From the NCBI GenBank assembly GCA_963765545.1, contig CAVXWW010000004.1, forward strand, positions 2,261,478 through 2,325,477: a stretch of 64,000 nucleotides of DNA, read 5' to 3'. Source of the DNA: JARRPM01 sp963765545. Its GTDB lineage: Bacteria > Pseudomonadota > Gammaproteobacteria > Pseudomonadales > Halieaceae. Made by a program: the position numbers and the translations under genes. Positions 8,548-16,652 of the stretch are shown one piece after another (the stretch's first letter is position 1; each line of letters begins with the position of its first letter). Under the pieces are notes generated by a model. The model was not told the origin of the DNA. It made no database searches and was given only the letters and a program-made list of their open reading frames with translations.

Positions 8548-9789
8548 CTACATATGATATGCAAGCTCGATCATCACTGCCCAGGGGTCGTCATTCTTGC
8601 CGACCACGCGCAGATCGCGCGCGCTTGTCTTGTCAACGGAGGCATCACCCACATTAAACAGGTTGGCATTAAGGTCAACCGTGTTGCCACTGGTGAGATC
8701 GTAGGACACGCCTGCACCCACGCCCCAAACCCGGTCCATCCTGATGGAAAACGTACGATCATCATCGTCGACCGCCTGTGACAGGTACATGGCGCCAATT
8801 TTATAAGTGAGCCGGGGGTCGCTTGCGGGAAACCCCGCACCGACTGTCAGGGCATAGAGGTCATTGTAAATATCGGGGGTGTTGATGTTGACATTATTGC
8901 CATTGAGCTTGATGTCACTGACTGAAAAATCGGAGAATTTCATCCACAAACCGTCTACGGTAAAGTACTTACCCGAATCGAATTCGTGGTAAACACCGGC
9001 AAGTACACGCTGTGGCAGGGTATTGGTTATCTCCGTATTGATGTTTTTCAAGCCCAGTTCTGTGGCGACCTCGTCAAATACCGGATCCAGGTTGCGCAGG
9101 CGCACATTGCCGTCGAGATCGGCGTCGGAATCACTGGTCCAGCTGATACCGGCACGGGTCTGGGGCGTGAACTCGTAGAGCACTGACAAGGTCACGTTGA
9201 TTCCCAGGCCATCAAGATCCGAGGTGATCTTGCCGTCGCCCTCCTGGAAAGGCTGGGGAATCTTTACCTCGCTACTCTCGGAGGTATAGTTAAAACCAAT
9301 CGCGCCGCCCAGCGAGAGCTTCTCACTCACCCGATAGGATACCGCGGGTGTGAGAGCGACATACACCAGGGAGAAATCGACTGTCTCATACCGTCCGGAC
9401 CAACTGCTGCCATAGTTCGAACCAAAGCCACTTGGCACGGTTAAGGACAGGCCCGCATGCCACTTGTCGTTCAACTCGCGCACATAGTAAATCGAGGGGA
9501 TGATCATCGGGTCTGAGCCCTTGTCAGGATTGCCCCCGGGCACCGTAGTCTGGTTGGAATCAACCTCAAAATCCGCGAAGCCCTGCGCAAACATGGTCTG
9601 CACTGTCATTCGGGTACCCTTCAGCCTGGACATACCCGCCGGTGCGGTAAAGGCACTCTCAGCGTTGTCCGCCTCGGCAACAAGCCCGGTCAGCGCCGGC
9701 GAGCCCGCAAAAACGCAGGGTGAAGCTACCATGGCAAGGCTAGCGGCAACCGCCAGCAGTGATTGCTTATCCCGATAGTGTTTTTTCAT
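8548..9789 (-). CDS. FadL/OmpP1-type outer-membrane transport protein
   Basis: A 413-residue protein with a cleavable signal peptide (to about residue 28, ending VFAG) followed by a beta-barrel of the FadL/TodX family. Early family signatures are visible: SAFTAPAGMSRL matches the conserved FTNPAGMSRL region, and SLVYVALTPAVSYRVSEKLSLGGA is the usual mid-barrel segment. FadL-type barrels move hydrophobic compounds such as fatty acids or aromatics across the outer membrane. It starts immediately after the stop of the DUF2860 gene, so the two are almost certainly co-transcribed. A second FadL-type protein is at 60.7-61.9 kb. Substrate unknown. Confidence 0.87.
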   Translation of the reverse strand: MKKHYRDKQSLLAVAASLAMVASPCVFAGSPALTGLVAEADNAESAFTAPAGMSRLKGTRMTVQTMFAQGFADFEVDSNQTTVPGGNPDKGSDPMIIPSIYYVRELNDKWHAGLSLTVPSGFGSNYGSSWSGRYETVDFSLVYVALTPAVSYRVSEKLSLGGAIGFNYTSESSEVKIPQPFQEGDGKITSDLDGLGINVTLSVLYEFTPQTRAGISWTSDSDADLDGNVRLRNLDPVFDEVATELGLKNINTEITNTLPQRVLAGVYHEFDSGKYFTVDGLWMKFSDFSVSDIKLNGNNVNINTPDIYNDLYALTVGAGFPASDPRLTYKIGAMYLSQAVDDDDRTFSIRMDRVWGVGAGVSYDLTSGNTVDLNANLFNVGDASVDKTSARDLRVVGKNDDPWAVMIELAYHM

Positions 9790-10821
9790 CTAGTCGAACC
9801 TGTAGAGCATGCCAAAGGAAACAAGGCCAAAAGTGGAGTCGTAAAAATCAATATTGCTGTCGTTATCCTGATAGCCCACGGTCGCGTTAGCTGTCCAGTG
9901 CTCCAGGCCAAAAGGCCGGGTATAAAAAGCGGTGAACACACCACCTATCCTGTCTACACTCCCCTGCTTGTTATAGATGGGGTTGCGCGAGTTCGACTCA
10001 AGGTTCTCGTAAAAGACCTGGCTGACGAAGAGCCAACGATTTTTTTCATAGAGATATTTCAGCGCATAGGCCATCCCGTCTTCCGCCATGGCACTGCCGT
10101 CCAGGTCCCTGTCCACCCATCCGATGGTCGGCTTCAGGCGATGCTGTTCGTTGATTTTCCATTCATAAAGCAGATCCACATGGTAGACCTGGCCCTCACG
10201 TTTGAGGGAATTCTGCTCCGCCTTACTCAGCCCCAGGTCTTCACCGCTGCGCTCATCGTCGATCTCTATTTCTGTTGATGACCACTTCAACTCAAACCCT
10301 GTGCCGAATATGCGATCGAATGCCATATGCAGGCCACTAGCCGTTCGCTCGGTATCCCCGCGTTTCGCATCGACAATATAGGGGTCCTTCCAAACATCCA
10401 GGGGCAGGATGGAGCGCGACAAGGAAACATCAAGTACAGTGATGCCGGGAATTTCCTGGCGAACTCCCAGGTGGTTTCGCAGACTCGTTTGCAGGTCAAA
10501 GCTCGTGTAATCAGCGACCAGGTTGCCAAGGTAAAACTGGGTGCGATTTTCACCCAGGGTATAGGCCAGTTCGAACTGGACACCAGGCAGGAAAAACTCT
10601 TCGCTGTCCGGACTTTCGTCCAGGCTGCTGATCTTTTCCTGGCCAAGGTCGATATAGGCAATACCGTCTATCATGTTGCTTTCGGAGGTACCGGCCCCGG
10701 CTGCCAGGTTGACCTGACCCCGCCAACCGGATTTTTCTGGTATCTGGGGTACTGCCTGTACCGCTGTGGCTGTCAGCGCAGCGCACAGTACTGCCACTTT
10801 CGATAATGCTCGCTTGCTCAT
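9790..10821 (-). CDS. DUF2860-family outer-membrane barrel protein
   Basis: A 343-residue exported protein with an N-terminal signal peptide ending near VQAVP. The opening IPEKSGWRGQVNLAAGAGTSESNM and the C-terminal pattern of alternating hydrophobic residues ending in YRFD match the DUF2860 family of predicted outer-membrane proteins. The terminal aromatic-x-Phe-Asp is consistent with a barrel. It lies directly upstream of, and touches, the FadL-type gene, which suggests they serve one uptake function. No enzymatic motif is visible. Confidence 0.75.
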   Translation of the reverse strand: MSKRALSKVAVLCAALTATAVQAVPQIPEKSGWRGQVNLAAGAGTSESNMIDGIAYIDLGQEKISSLDESPDSEEFFLPGVQFELAYTLGENRTQFYLGNLVADYTSFDLQTSLRNHLGVRQEIPGITVLDVSLSRSILPLDVWKDPYIVDAKRGDTERTASGLHMAFDRIFGTGFELKWSSTEIEIDDERSGEDLGLSKAEQNSLKREGQVYHVDLLYEWKINEQHRLKPTIGWVDRDLDGSAMAEDGMAYALKYLYEKNRWLFVSQVFYENLESNSRNPIYNKQGSVDRIGGVFTAFYTRPFGLEHWTANATVGYQDNDSNIDFYDSTFGLVSFGMLYRFD

Positions 10822-11101
10822 TGTCTATCCTGTTAGCGGTAAAACAGTGGAAGGGTCAGCTATTATGCCGTGTAAAGCGCTCAGGATCATCATCGGTCAT
10901 TTGCTGCTGCGAAAACGCGAGAACATGGTGTTGGAGCCACGCTGCTCTTACTGCACGGACGGTAGCCTCATCCAGTTCACCAGCCAGTCCAGTCCGGTAA
11001 CCATAGCGCCACAGGCCTGACCCGTGGGTTTGACTTCAATCATTTGCCTGCACCACCCGGCGCAGCGTTATCAACTTTGCAGGCCATACAACAGTATCCT
11101 T
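10822..11101. other. Intergenic spacer, no gene recognised
   Basis: This spacer lies between the DUF2860 gene start and the gltS stop. It should carry the promoter of the DUF2860-FadL pair. No RNA gene, repeat or convincing operator was seen. Confidence 0.4.
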
Positions 11102-12295
11102 TCAATGCAACAATGTAAGAAAAAATTCGATCACCACCGCATTGCTCAAATCGATAAAGAGGGCTCCGATTAATGGCACGATGATAAACGCCTTGGTTGA
11201 GGCACCACTCTTCTGCGTAACGGCCGTCATATTAGCCATAGCGGTTGGCGTTGCACCAAGCGCCAAGCCAACATAACCTGATGAAATCACCGCCGCATCA
11301 TAATCAGAGCCCATCACCCTGAACACCACAAAATACGCAAATAACAGCACTGCCAGTAGCTGCACCAACATGGTCAGCAGCAGAGGGCCTGCAAGGGCAC
11401 TGAGACTCCATAACTGTAAACTCATCAGCGACTGCGCCAGAAAAAGGCCAAGACAAAAGTCCGAGACCAATGCCACCGTGGGGCGCAGTTCATTCGTCTC
11501 GACATTGGGCAGTATGCGCGGCACGGTATTGGTCAGGATAATGCCCGCAAAGAGGCAATACACAAAGTCGGGCATAAACATATTGAACTCTTCAGCAATC
11601 TCCTTCAGATAGAGCCCGACACCGACCGCCACAAATATCCAGAATATTGTCTGTAGCAGTCTGTCCACGTCGATCAGATCATGTCTGTCAAAGCGCCGGC
11701 CAACAGCCAGTGGCTGGTCATCCGCAGATGACAGCCCATGCCTGCCAATGATGTAGTGCGCCAGGGGTCCACCCAGCAACCCACCCAGAACCAGACCAAA
11801 GGTAGAGCAGGCGATGGCGATCTCTGCGGCATGCTCAATGCCAAAACGCTGCACAAAAACCGGGGACCAGGCAATACTGGTGCCATGACCACCGCTAAGA
11901 CTGATGGAACCCCCCAGCAAACCAACATGGGGGTCCATGCCCGTCATCGTAGCGACCGCAATACCATTGAGGTTCTGTATGACCAGGTATGCTGCAGCCA
12001 TTACAAATAGCAGGATGAGAGCAGGGCCACCCTTTACCAACATTTCAATCTTGGCACCCAACCCAATCGTGGTAAAAAAGATAATCAACATGAAATCACG
12101 ACCCGCCAGGTCGAAATCCAGTTCCACGTCTGTGCTCCAGTACACCAGACTGATAAAAATGGAAGCGAGAATGCCGCCGGTCACGGGTTCGGGAATATTG
12201 TAATCGCGCAAAAATGGGATGCGCTGATTGAGATCCTTACCCAGAAACAGCACCATGATGGCCAGGATGATTGTTTCGCGTATATTAAATTCCAT
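11102..12295 (-). CDS. GltS-type sodium/glutamate symporter family protein
   Basis: A polytopic carrier of about 397 residues. Family features are the early NIPEPVTGGI loop, the GGSISLSGGHGTSIAW motif and its second-half counterpart GYVGLALGATPTAMANM, the two pore-loop segments of the GltS (ESS) family. The start is set at MEFNIRE (12295); an upstream in-frame Met at 12313 would add six residues. GltS proteins import glutamate with sodium. A paralogue with the same motifs is in the island at 44.5-45.8 kb, so one may use another substrate. The gene stands alone. Confidence 0.85.
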   Translation of the reverse strand: MEFNIRETIILAIMVLFLGKDLNQRIPFLRDYNIPEPVTGGILASIFISLVYWSTDVELDFDLAGRDFMLIIFFTTIGLGAKIEMLVKGGPALILLFVMAAAYLVIQNLNGIAVATMTGMDPHVGLLGGSISLSGGHGTSIAWSPVFVQRFGIEHAAEIAIACSTFGLVLGGLLGGPLAHYIIGRHGLSSADDQPLAVGRRFDRHDLIDVDRLLQTIFWIFVAVGVGLYLKEIAEEFNMFMPDFVYCLFAGIILTNTVPRILPNVETNELRPTVALVSDFCLGLFLAQSLMSLQLWSLSALAGPLLLTMLVQLLAVLLFAYFVVFRVMGSDYDAAVISSGYVGLALGATPTAMANMTAVTQKSGASTKAFIIVPLIGALFIDLSNAVVIEFFLTLLH

Positions 12296-12455
12296 TATTA
12301 GCTCGTGTCCCAACAGTCAGCTAACCATAGCAAAACTGCATTCCCTGTCCAATGCGCTCCCCGGCCGGGCTGCTTGCTGCAGATTAACAAGGACGTTCAA
12401 CCAGCTGGCCCCGGTCGGCAACGGGCTCGCCATAGGGCAGCAACTGCCATGACAG

Positions 12456-12990
12456 AAGTATAAGACGGATAAAAGGGCTATCGGCGAAAAATTTCTTTCA
12501 GTATCCCGATGCGTTAAATGCATTGAACCAGGCGATGGCCATCCAGTATGCTCAAATCACGCTTGCATTGGTCCACTTGCAAATCCTTTGTGGTCGTTTC
12601 CAGGCTGTAGCCCACAGAATTCCATGCCGACCAAATGTTCAGTGGCGTCCGGGCTGATTGAACGGCGATAACGCGGGTTCTGTTACCACGCGCCTGCTAC
12701 CACGCGCCTGCTACCACGCGCCTGCTACCACGCGCCTGCGCCCAGGTCATACCCGATACAGCGGGGCAGGCTCTGGCGGCATGACACTCGGCAAGTGATT
12801 GTACTTCCGCATTCGAGATTGACCTGGCGCCTCTGCCACGCCTGGCTGGCGTGACCAGTCCGCGATAGCGATGGTTCGGCGGATGGCCGCCCCGAGCCAG
12901 GAAGCCATGATATCGCGTTAGATTGACTCTCGGCTTTGGTCGGACCGCGCTCGGGCCAGAGCGGCCAGCCGCGCAATGAAGCTGAAGCCT
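12456..12990 (-). mobile_element. IS91-family remnant, copy A (heavily decayed)
   Basis: The left end AAGTATAAG followed by AAAAATTTCTTTC, and the block ATCCTTTTGTGGTCGTTTCC, match the better-preserved copies at 19.6, 36.5, 40.0 and 48.3 kb. Further right the minus strand still encodes degraded transposase segments (PRVNLTRYHG and HRYRGLVTPARRG). No intact frame survives and the right edge fades near 12990. It is the most diverged of five copies and probably the oldest insertion. Confidence 0.7.
12684..12739. repeat. Four tandem copies of a 14-bp unit
   Basis: The 14-mer TACCACGCGCCTGC is repeated four times without interruption inside IS91 copy A. The unit resembles the CTACTACCGCGCGCCCTTCCC stretch at the same place in the other copies, so it is likely a local slippage expansion. 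Confidence 0.85.
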
Positions 12991-13153
12991 GCAGTCTTTC
13001 AAGCGGCCACAACTGGCGGGCGATCTATCACGACCCGGGCAGTTTACGATCGACCACCCTGCCCGTTCATTACGTGCTACCGGACCGGCTGATCAGCTGT
13101 CTCACGCGCGAACAAGCTAATCCATGGGTCAGGAAAATTACGCTATCGCTGCG

Positions 13154-13681
13154 TTAATCGGCGGGCTGCACAACAATCATCGCCTTCACAGCCTCAAACG
13201 CGCGCTCGGCGATATCACCCATCTCGGCGTCTGTCCTGTCCTGAATCGGGTGCTCGACAAATACCTTATTGGCAGCAAAGCCCAATGACTTGGCCTGCGC
13301 CAGATCAGCCTGACGAAATTCTTCAGTTAGAATATAGCCACCGGGAATACCGCGACCTTCAAGATCCATAATGTCATGCAAACTGCACGACGTGCAGGAA
13401 CCTCAGTCAGCCAGGGCTTCAACTACAGCGTCACACTCCATGGCAATCTGCTGTTTAACTTCCAGCGGCGCAACCCGTGTCATTGTGGGTTTGGCATAGC
13501 GCTTAACGCTGACGCCTTCGGCAGTAAACAATTGCTCGAGTCGATCAAGCAACACGTCGCCGCGCGGCTTGTTGATATCGAGCAGGCCTACCGTTTTTCC
13601 TTCCAGCGAAGCCAGCCGCGGCAGCAATGCCTTACTGGCTGCGCTTAGCTCAGCTGTTGGGTCCAGAAATACTTCTGTCAT
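13154..13681 (-). CDS. UGSC-family selenoprotein with in-frame TGA as selenocysteine
   Basis: Read through the TGA at 13403-13405, this frame gives a 175-residue protein with selenocysteine at residue 93 in the motif Ala-Asp-Sec-Gly-Ser-Cys-Thr-Ser-Cys. The frame stays open on both sides, and the downstream part (SLHDIMDLEGRGIPGGYILTEEF, then a helical C-terminus) reads as a continuous globular protein. This is the signature of the UGSC family, in which Sec or Cys starts the motif; its reaction is uncharacterised to my knowledge. The start at 13681 has a good Shine-Dalgarno (AAGGAGA) and overlaps the stop of the thioredoxin-like gene (ATGA). selA, selB and tRNA-Sec lie next door, which makes recoding rather than a nonsense mutation by far the better reading. 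Ordinary gene callers would split it into two ORFs. Confidence 0.9.
13383..13397 (-). promoter_or_regulatory. Candidate bacterial SECIS hairpin
   Basis: Beginning five bases after the UGA, the mRNA contains CTGCAC-GTC-GTGCAG, a perfect 6-bp stem with a 3-base loop that starts with G. A bacterial SECIS needs a stem-loop just 3' of the UGA with a G at the start of its loop, so the shape fits. The loop lies only 11 bases after the UGA, a little closer than in the E. coli fdhF element, so this exact fold is a candidate. Confidence 0.6.
13403..13405 (-). other. Selenocysteine codon (recoded TGA)
   Basis: The in-frame TGA is followed by codons for Gly, Ser, Cys, Thr, Ser and Cys. It sits at the expected first position of the UGSC motif. 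Confidence 0.88.
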
Positions 13682-15117
13682 ATAACAATCTCCTTGCTTA
13701 CGGGTGAACTGCCAAAGTCCCCACTGGCCAACCAACCAGGAATAATGGCGGAAAACAGGCCGGCCGTACCACCGGCGCGCACGATATTGATGCCACCGGG
13801 TTTGAACTTGGGCAGTTGCATATCCTTAACGAACTCTGGCATGCCCTCGGCAATGCCGCCAACCCCGGGTTGCAACTCGCTCCCAGGACGGGTTGTGAAC
13901 TCCATCAGAGTATCAATTACTTTCTGCTTACTCCAGCCGGCATCGGCAAAGATCCGCTGGTGCTCCGGCGCAAGAACGATGAATACATCGCTGTGAATAG
14001 CAAACTTTTGATGCCCTACTGTTAGCAGGCTCGCCGCCAGCGAGCGGCACAGTGACTCTGGATCACGTGACTTCTGGTCTGCAATACCCTGCACTCCGTC
14101 AGCCGCAAATAGCGTTACCGTGGATTGTTCAGGGCTGAAGCCTCGTTGCACGGCAAGCGACTCCCAGCAGGAATTCTCTTCGTCTTCGGCAAAACAGAAG
14201 GTGTATTTACCCGGATTACCCAAGGTAGCGCGATCGACCCCCCCAGGCTTGCCGCCACCGACGTTGCGGATAACCAGTTGTAGCGCCCTGCCGATCGTGG
14301 CGTTGGCCCGATTGCCCTGACCCAGAGCATTGCCGCCGCTGTTCATTCCAATCGCTCTGGCAATGGGGCCGTTAACGATCACCATCGGACCCGAAAACCA
14401 GGTGGTGGCCAGCAATCCGTGCATGCAGAACTCATCAATCAGGCACGCTTCCACGGCCGCGATCACCACGGGCAGGTACTCGGGTTTGCAACCGGCCATC
14501 ACTGCATTGATTGCCACCTTCTCTACCGTACAGGGTTGAAGATCGGGAGGCACCTGGCCCAGCACCTCCGCAGGATCACGACTGGTGCCAGTAAGCATGC
14601 GCACGACTCTGAGTTCGGTGGGAGGTACAACAGGCAGCCCATCACTCCAGCCGCGCTCAAAGCAGGACTCCATGGGATCCTCCATGTCTCCGACCACGAT
14701 CTGGCGTGATTGCAGCTTGATATCACCAAATCTGAGCGCGAGCTTCTCAGGCATGCCCGGCTCGACACTTTTGGAACCGCAGCCCGGACGGAAACCCGGC
14801 AGTTCATCCGCCAGTTGATCCTGCTCAAACAGTCTTAGCCATTCGCTCCTGTCCCAGCCCACGGTGCGCTCTGTCTCAACACCCTCCTTCATGCGAATCA
14901 CGGTGGGTACGGTTTCAATTTTCAGGCGCCAGGACTGCTCGAGATTACTGTCGTCGCCAACTTCGGTCACCGATTCGGGAAAGCTCGGATCGTCCTGACT
15001 CCACACCTGCAGGCTACAACCGGCCGCCTGCAATTGGGCGAGAACGGGCTCAACCAGAACGCAGGTGGGGCATTCGCGTTTTACAACCACAATATAATTC
15101 GCGTGAGTATTAGTCAT
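13678..15117 (-). CDS. Thioredoxin-like domain fused to a large uncharacterised domain; UGSC partner
   Basis: A protein of about 479 residues. The first 100 residues look like a thioredoxin fold: an early beta strand (YIVVVKREC), a CPTC redox motif at about residues 16-19, and a cis-Pro-like segment IETVPTVIR. The remaining roughly 350 residues form a domain I do not recognise by name, with GWSDGLPVVPPTELRV, MHGLLATTWFSGPMVIVNGPIA and Gly-rich stretches. The start at 15117 leaves a 122-bp divergent promoter to selA; the longer open frame to 15357 would run into selA and is rejected. Its TGA overlaps the ATG of the UGSC selenoprotein, so the two are made together. A redox partnership, with the CPTC site reducing the selenoprotein, is an inference. 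Confidence 0.8.
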   Translation of the reverse strand: MTNTHANYIVVVKRECPTCVLVEPVLAQLQAAGCSLQVWSQDDPSFPESVTEVGDDSNLEQSWRLKIETVPTVIRMKEGVETERTVGWDRSEWLRLFEQDQLADELPGFRPGCGSKSVEPGMPEKLALRFGDIKLQSRQIVVGDMEDPMESCFERGWSDGLPVVPPTELRVVRMLTGTSRDPAEVLGQVPPDLQPCTVEKVAINAVMAGCKPEYLPVVIAAVEACLIDEFCMHGLLATTWFSGPMVIVNGPIARAIGMNSGGNALGQGNRANATIGRALQLVIRNVGGGKPGGVDRATLGNPGKYTFCFAEDEENSCWESLAVQRGFSPEQSTVTLFAADGVQGIADQKSRDPESLCRSLAASLLTVGHQKFAIHSDVFIVLAPEHQRIFADAGWSKQKVIDTLMEFTTRPGSELQPGVGGIAEGMPEFVKDMQLPKFKPGGINIVRAGGTAGLFSAIIPGWLASGDFGSSPVSKEIVI

Positions 15118-15239
15118 GGCATCCCGTGGTGGAAAAAATTGTACAATCACATCAGTGTAGATGACCTGGTGCCAACCGTCATTAGCAAAGTCAATTGGCC
15201 AGGCACCGATTTCAAGTTTCTCGTTCAGGACCCACAGAT

Positions 15240-16652
15240 ATGACCGACCCATCCGCCGCTGTATCCCCTCATGACTATCGCCAGATCCCCTCCATCGACG
15301 TCCTGTTGCAGGCGATGGCTGAAGAACTGGGGCGCTGGGGTCACGCGCCTGTAACAAACGCGCTGCGAGATATCACTGCAGCGCTGCGCGCAGACATTGC
15401 TTCTGGGCTCAAGCCCGATCTATCAATCGATGCCATCAGGCGCGCAGTGAACACGCAGCTTGCGATCGAGAACCAGCCCACTCTGACCGCTGTTCTCAAT
15501 CTCAGCGGTACGGTGCTACATACCAACCTCGGCAGAGCAAACCTGCCCGAGTCCGCGATTGAGGCGATTATCAAGGTTGCCAGCGCACCCAGTAATCTCG
15601 AGTTTGATTTGGCGACCGGTAAGCGCGGCGATCGGGAATCGCATGTGGAAGCGCTGATCTGCGAAGTAACAGGCGCGGAAGCCGCCACTGCGGTCAACAA
15701 CAACGCTGCGGCTGTGTTGCTAGTACTCAATACTCTCGCGCTGCACAAGGAGGTGCCGGTATCGCGTGGCGAGCTGGTAGAAATCGGCGGCTCGTTTCGT
15801 ATTCCCGAGGTGATGACCCGCGCCGGCTGCACGTTGGTGGAAGTGGGCGCAACCAACCGCACGCATTTGCATGACTTTCGTGGCGCTATTGGCGCTGACA
15901 CTGCACTACTGATGAAAGTGCACACCAGTAACTACCGGGTAGAAGGATTTACCTGTGACGTGGAGGAAGATGAACTGGCGGCGCTGGCCAGCGAGCACCA
16001 AATCCCGTTTGTACACGATCTTGGCAGCGGCAACCTGGTTAATTTCCGTGCACTGGGTTTGCCTGATGAGCCAACCGCAGCACAGGCATTGGCCAACGGT
16101 GCCGATTTGATTACCTTCAGCGGCGATAAACTGCTCGGCGGTCCCCAGGCAGGCCTTATTGCCGGGCGCGCCGACCTTATCACGCAGATAAAGCGCAATC
16201 CGCTCAAACGTGCTCTGCGACTGGACAAGATGACACTGGCTGCGCTGGCAGAGGTGCTCAAATTGTACCGCGATCCACAAACGCTCACCGAGCACCTGCC
16301 CACATTACGCCTGCTGACCCGCCCACAGCGCGCGATACGCGACCAGGCGGAGGCCTTACTACCGGCCGTGCAAACTGCTGTATCACCTTACTATGACGTG
16401 GCAGTCGCCGACTGCCTCAGCCAGATAGGCAGCGGCTCATTGCCGGTTGAAACCCTCCCAAGTGCGGCTTTGCACATTGTTGCAAGATCTGGCCAGGACA
16501 AGGATTTGCGTCATTTGGCAGACACACTGCGTCAACTACCACTGCCGGTTATCGGACGTCTGCACAAAAACGCCCTGTGGCTGGACCTGCGCTGCCTGGA
16601 AGCCAAACAACAGCCCTTGTTCGTTGACCAGCTGGGCTCCTTGCACCTGTGA
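15240..16652 (+). CDS. selA: L-seryl-tRNA(Sec) selenium transferase
   Basis: A PLP enzyme of 470 residues that converts seryl-tRNA(Sec) to selenocysteyl-tRNA(Sec). Diagnostic segments include GTVLHTNLGRANLPESA, the TGAEAATAVNNNAAAVLL cofactor region and FSGDKLLGGPQAG, which carries the PLP-binding lysine. Length and motifs are normal for the bacterial decameric SelA. The start MTDPSAAV at 15240 is preferred over an upstream in-frame ATG at 15195. Its stop overlaps the GTG start of selB, so the two are coupled. It uses selenophosphate, whose synthetase gene (selD) is not in this window. Confidence 0.97.
   Translation: MTDPSAAVSPHDYRQIPSIDVLLQAMAEELGRWGHAPVTNALRDITAALRADIASGLKPDLSIDAIRRAVNTQLAIENQPTLTAVLNLSGTVLHTNLGRANLPESAIEAIIKVASAPSNLEFDLATGKRGDRESHVEALICEVTGAEAATAVNNNAAAVLLVLNTLALHKEVPVSRGELVEIGGSFRIPEVMTRAGCTLVEVGATNRTHLHDFRGAIGADTALLMKVHTSNYRVEGFTCDVEEDELAALASEHQIPFVHDLGSGNLVNFRALGLPDEPTAAQALANGADLITFSGDKLLGGPQAGLIAGRADLITQIKRNPLKRALRLDKMTLAALAEVLKLYRDPQTLTEHLPTLRLLTRPQRAIRDQAEALLPAVQTAVSPYYDVAVADCLSQIGSGSLPVETLPSAALHIVARSGQDKDLRHLADTLRQLPLPVIGRLHKNALWLDLRCLEAKQQPLFVDQLGSLHL

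Noticed and set aside
12684..12739. A short CRISPR-like array
   Set aside because: The units are directly adjacent with no spacers and no cas genes are nearby.
13403..13405. The TGA as a simple nonsense mutation of a pseudogene
   Set aside because: The motif after it, the intact downstream frame, the hairpin and the adjacent selA, selB and selC all support selenocysteine decoding.
13678..15357. A longer thioredoxin-fusion protein starting at 15357
   Set aside because: The extension would overlap the start of selA on the other strand and remove the divergent promoter; the thioredoxin fold begins at MTNTHANYIV.
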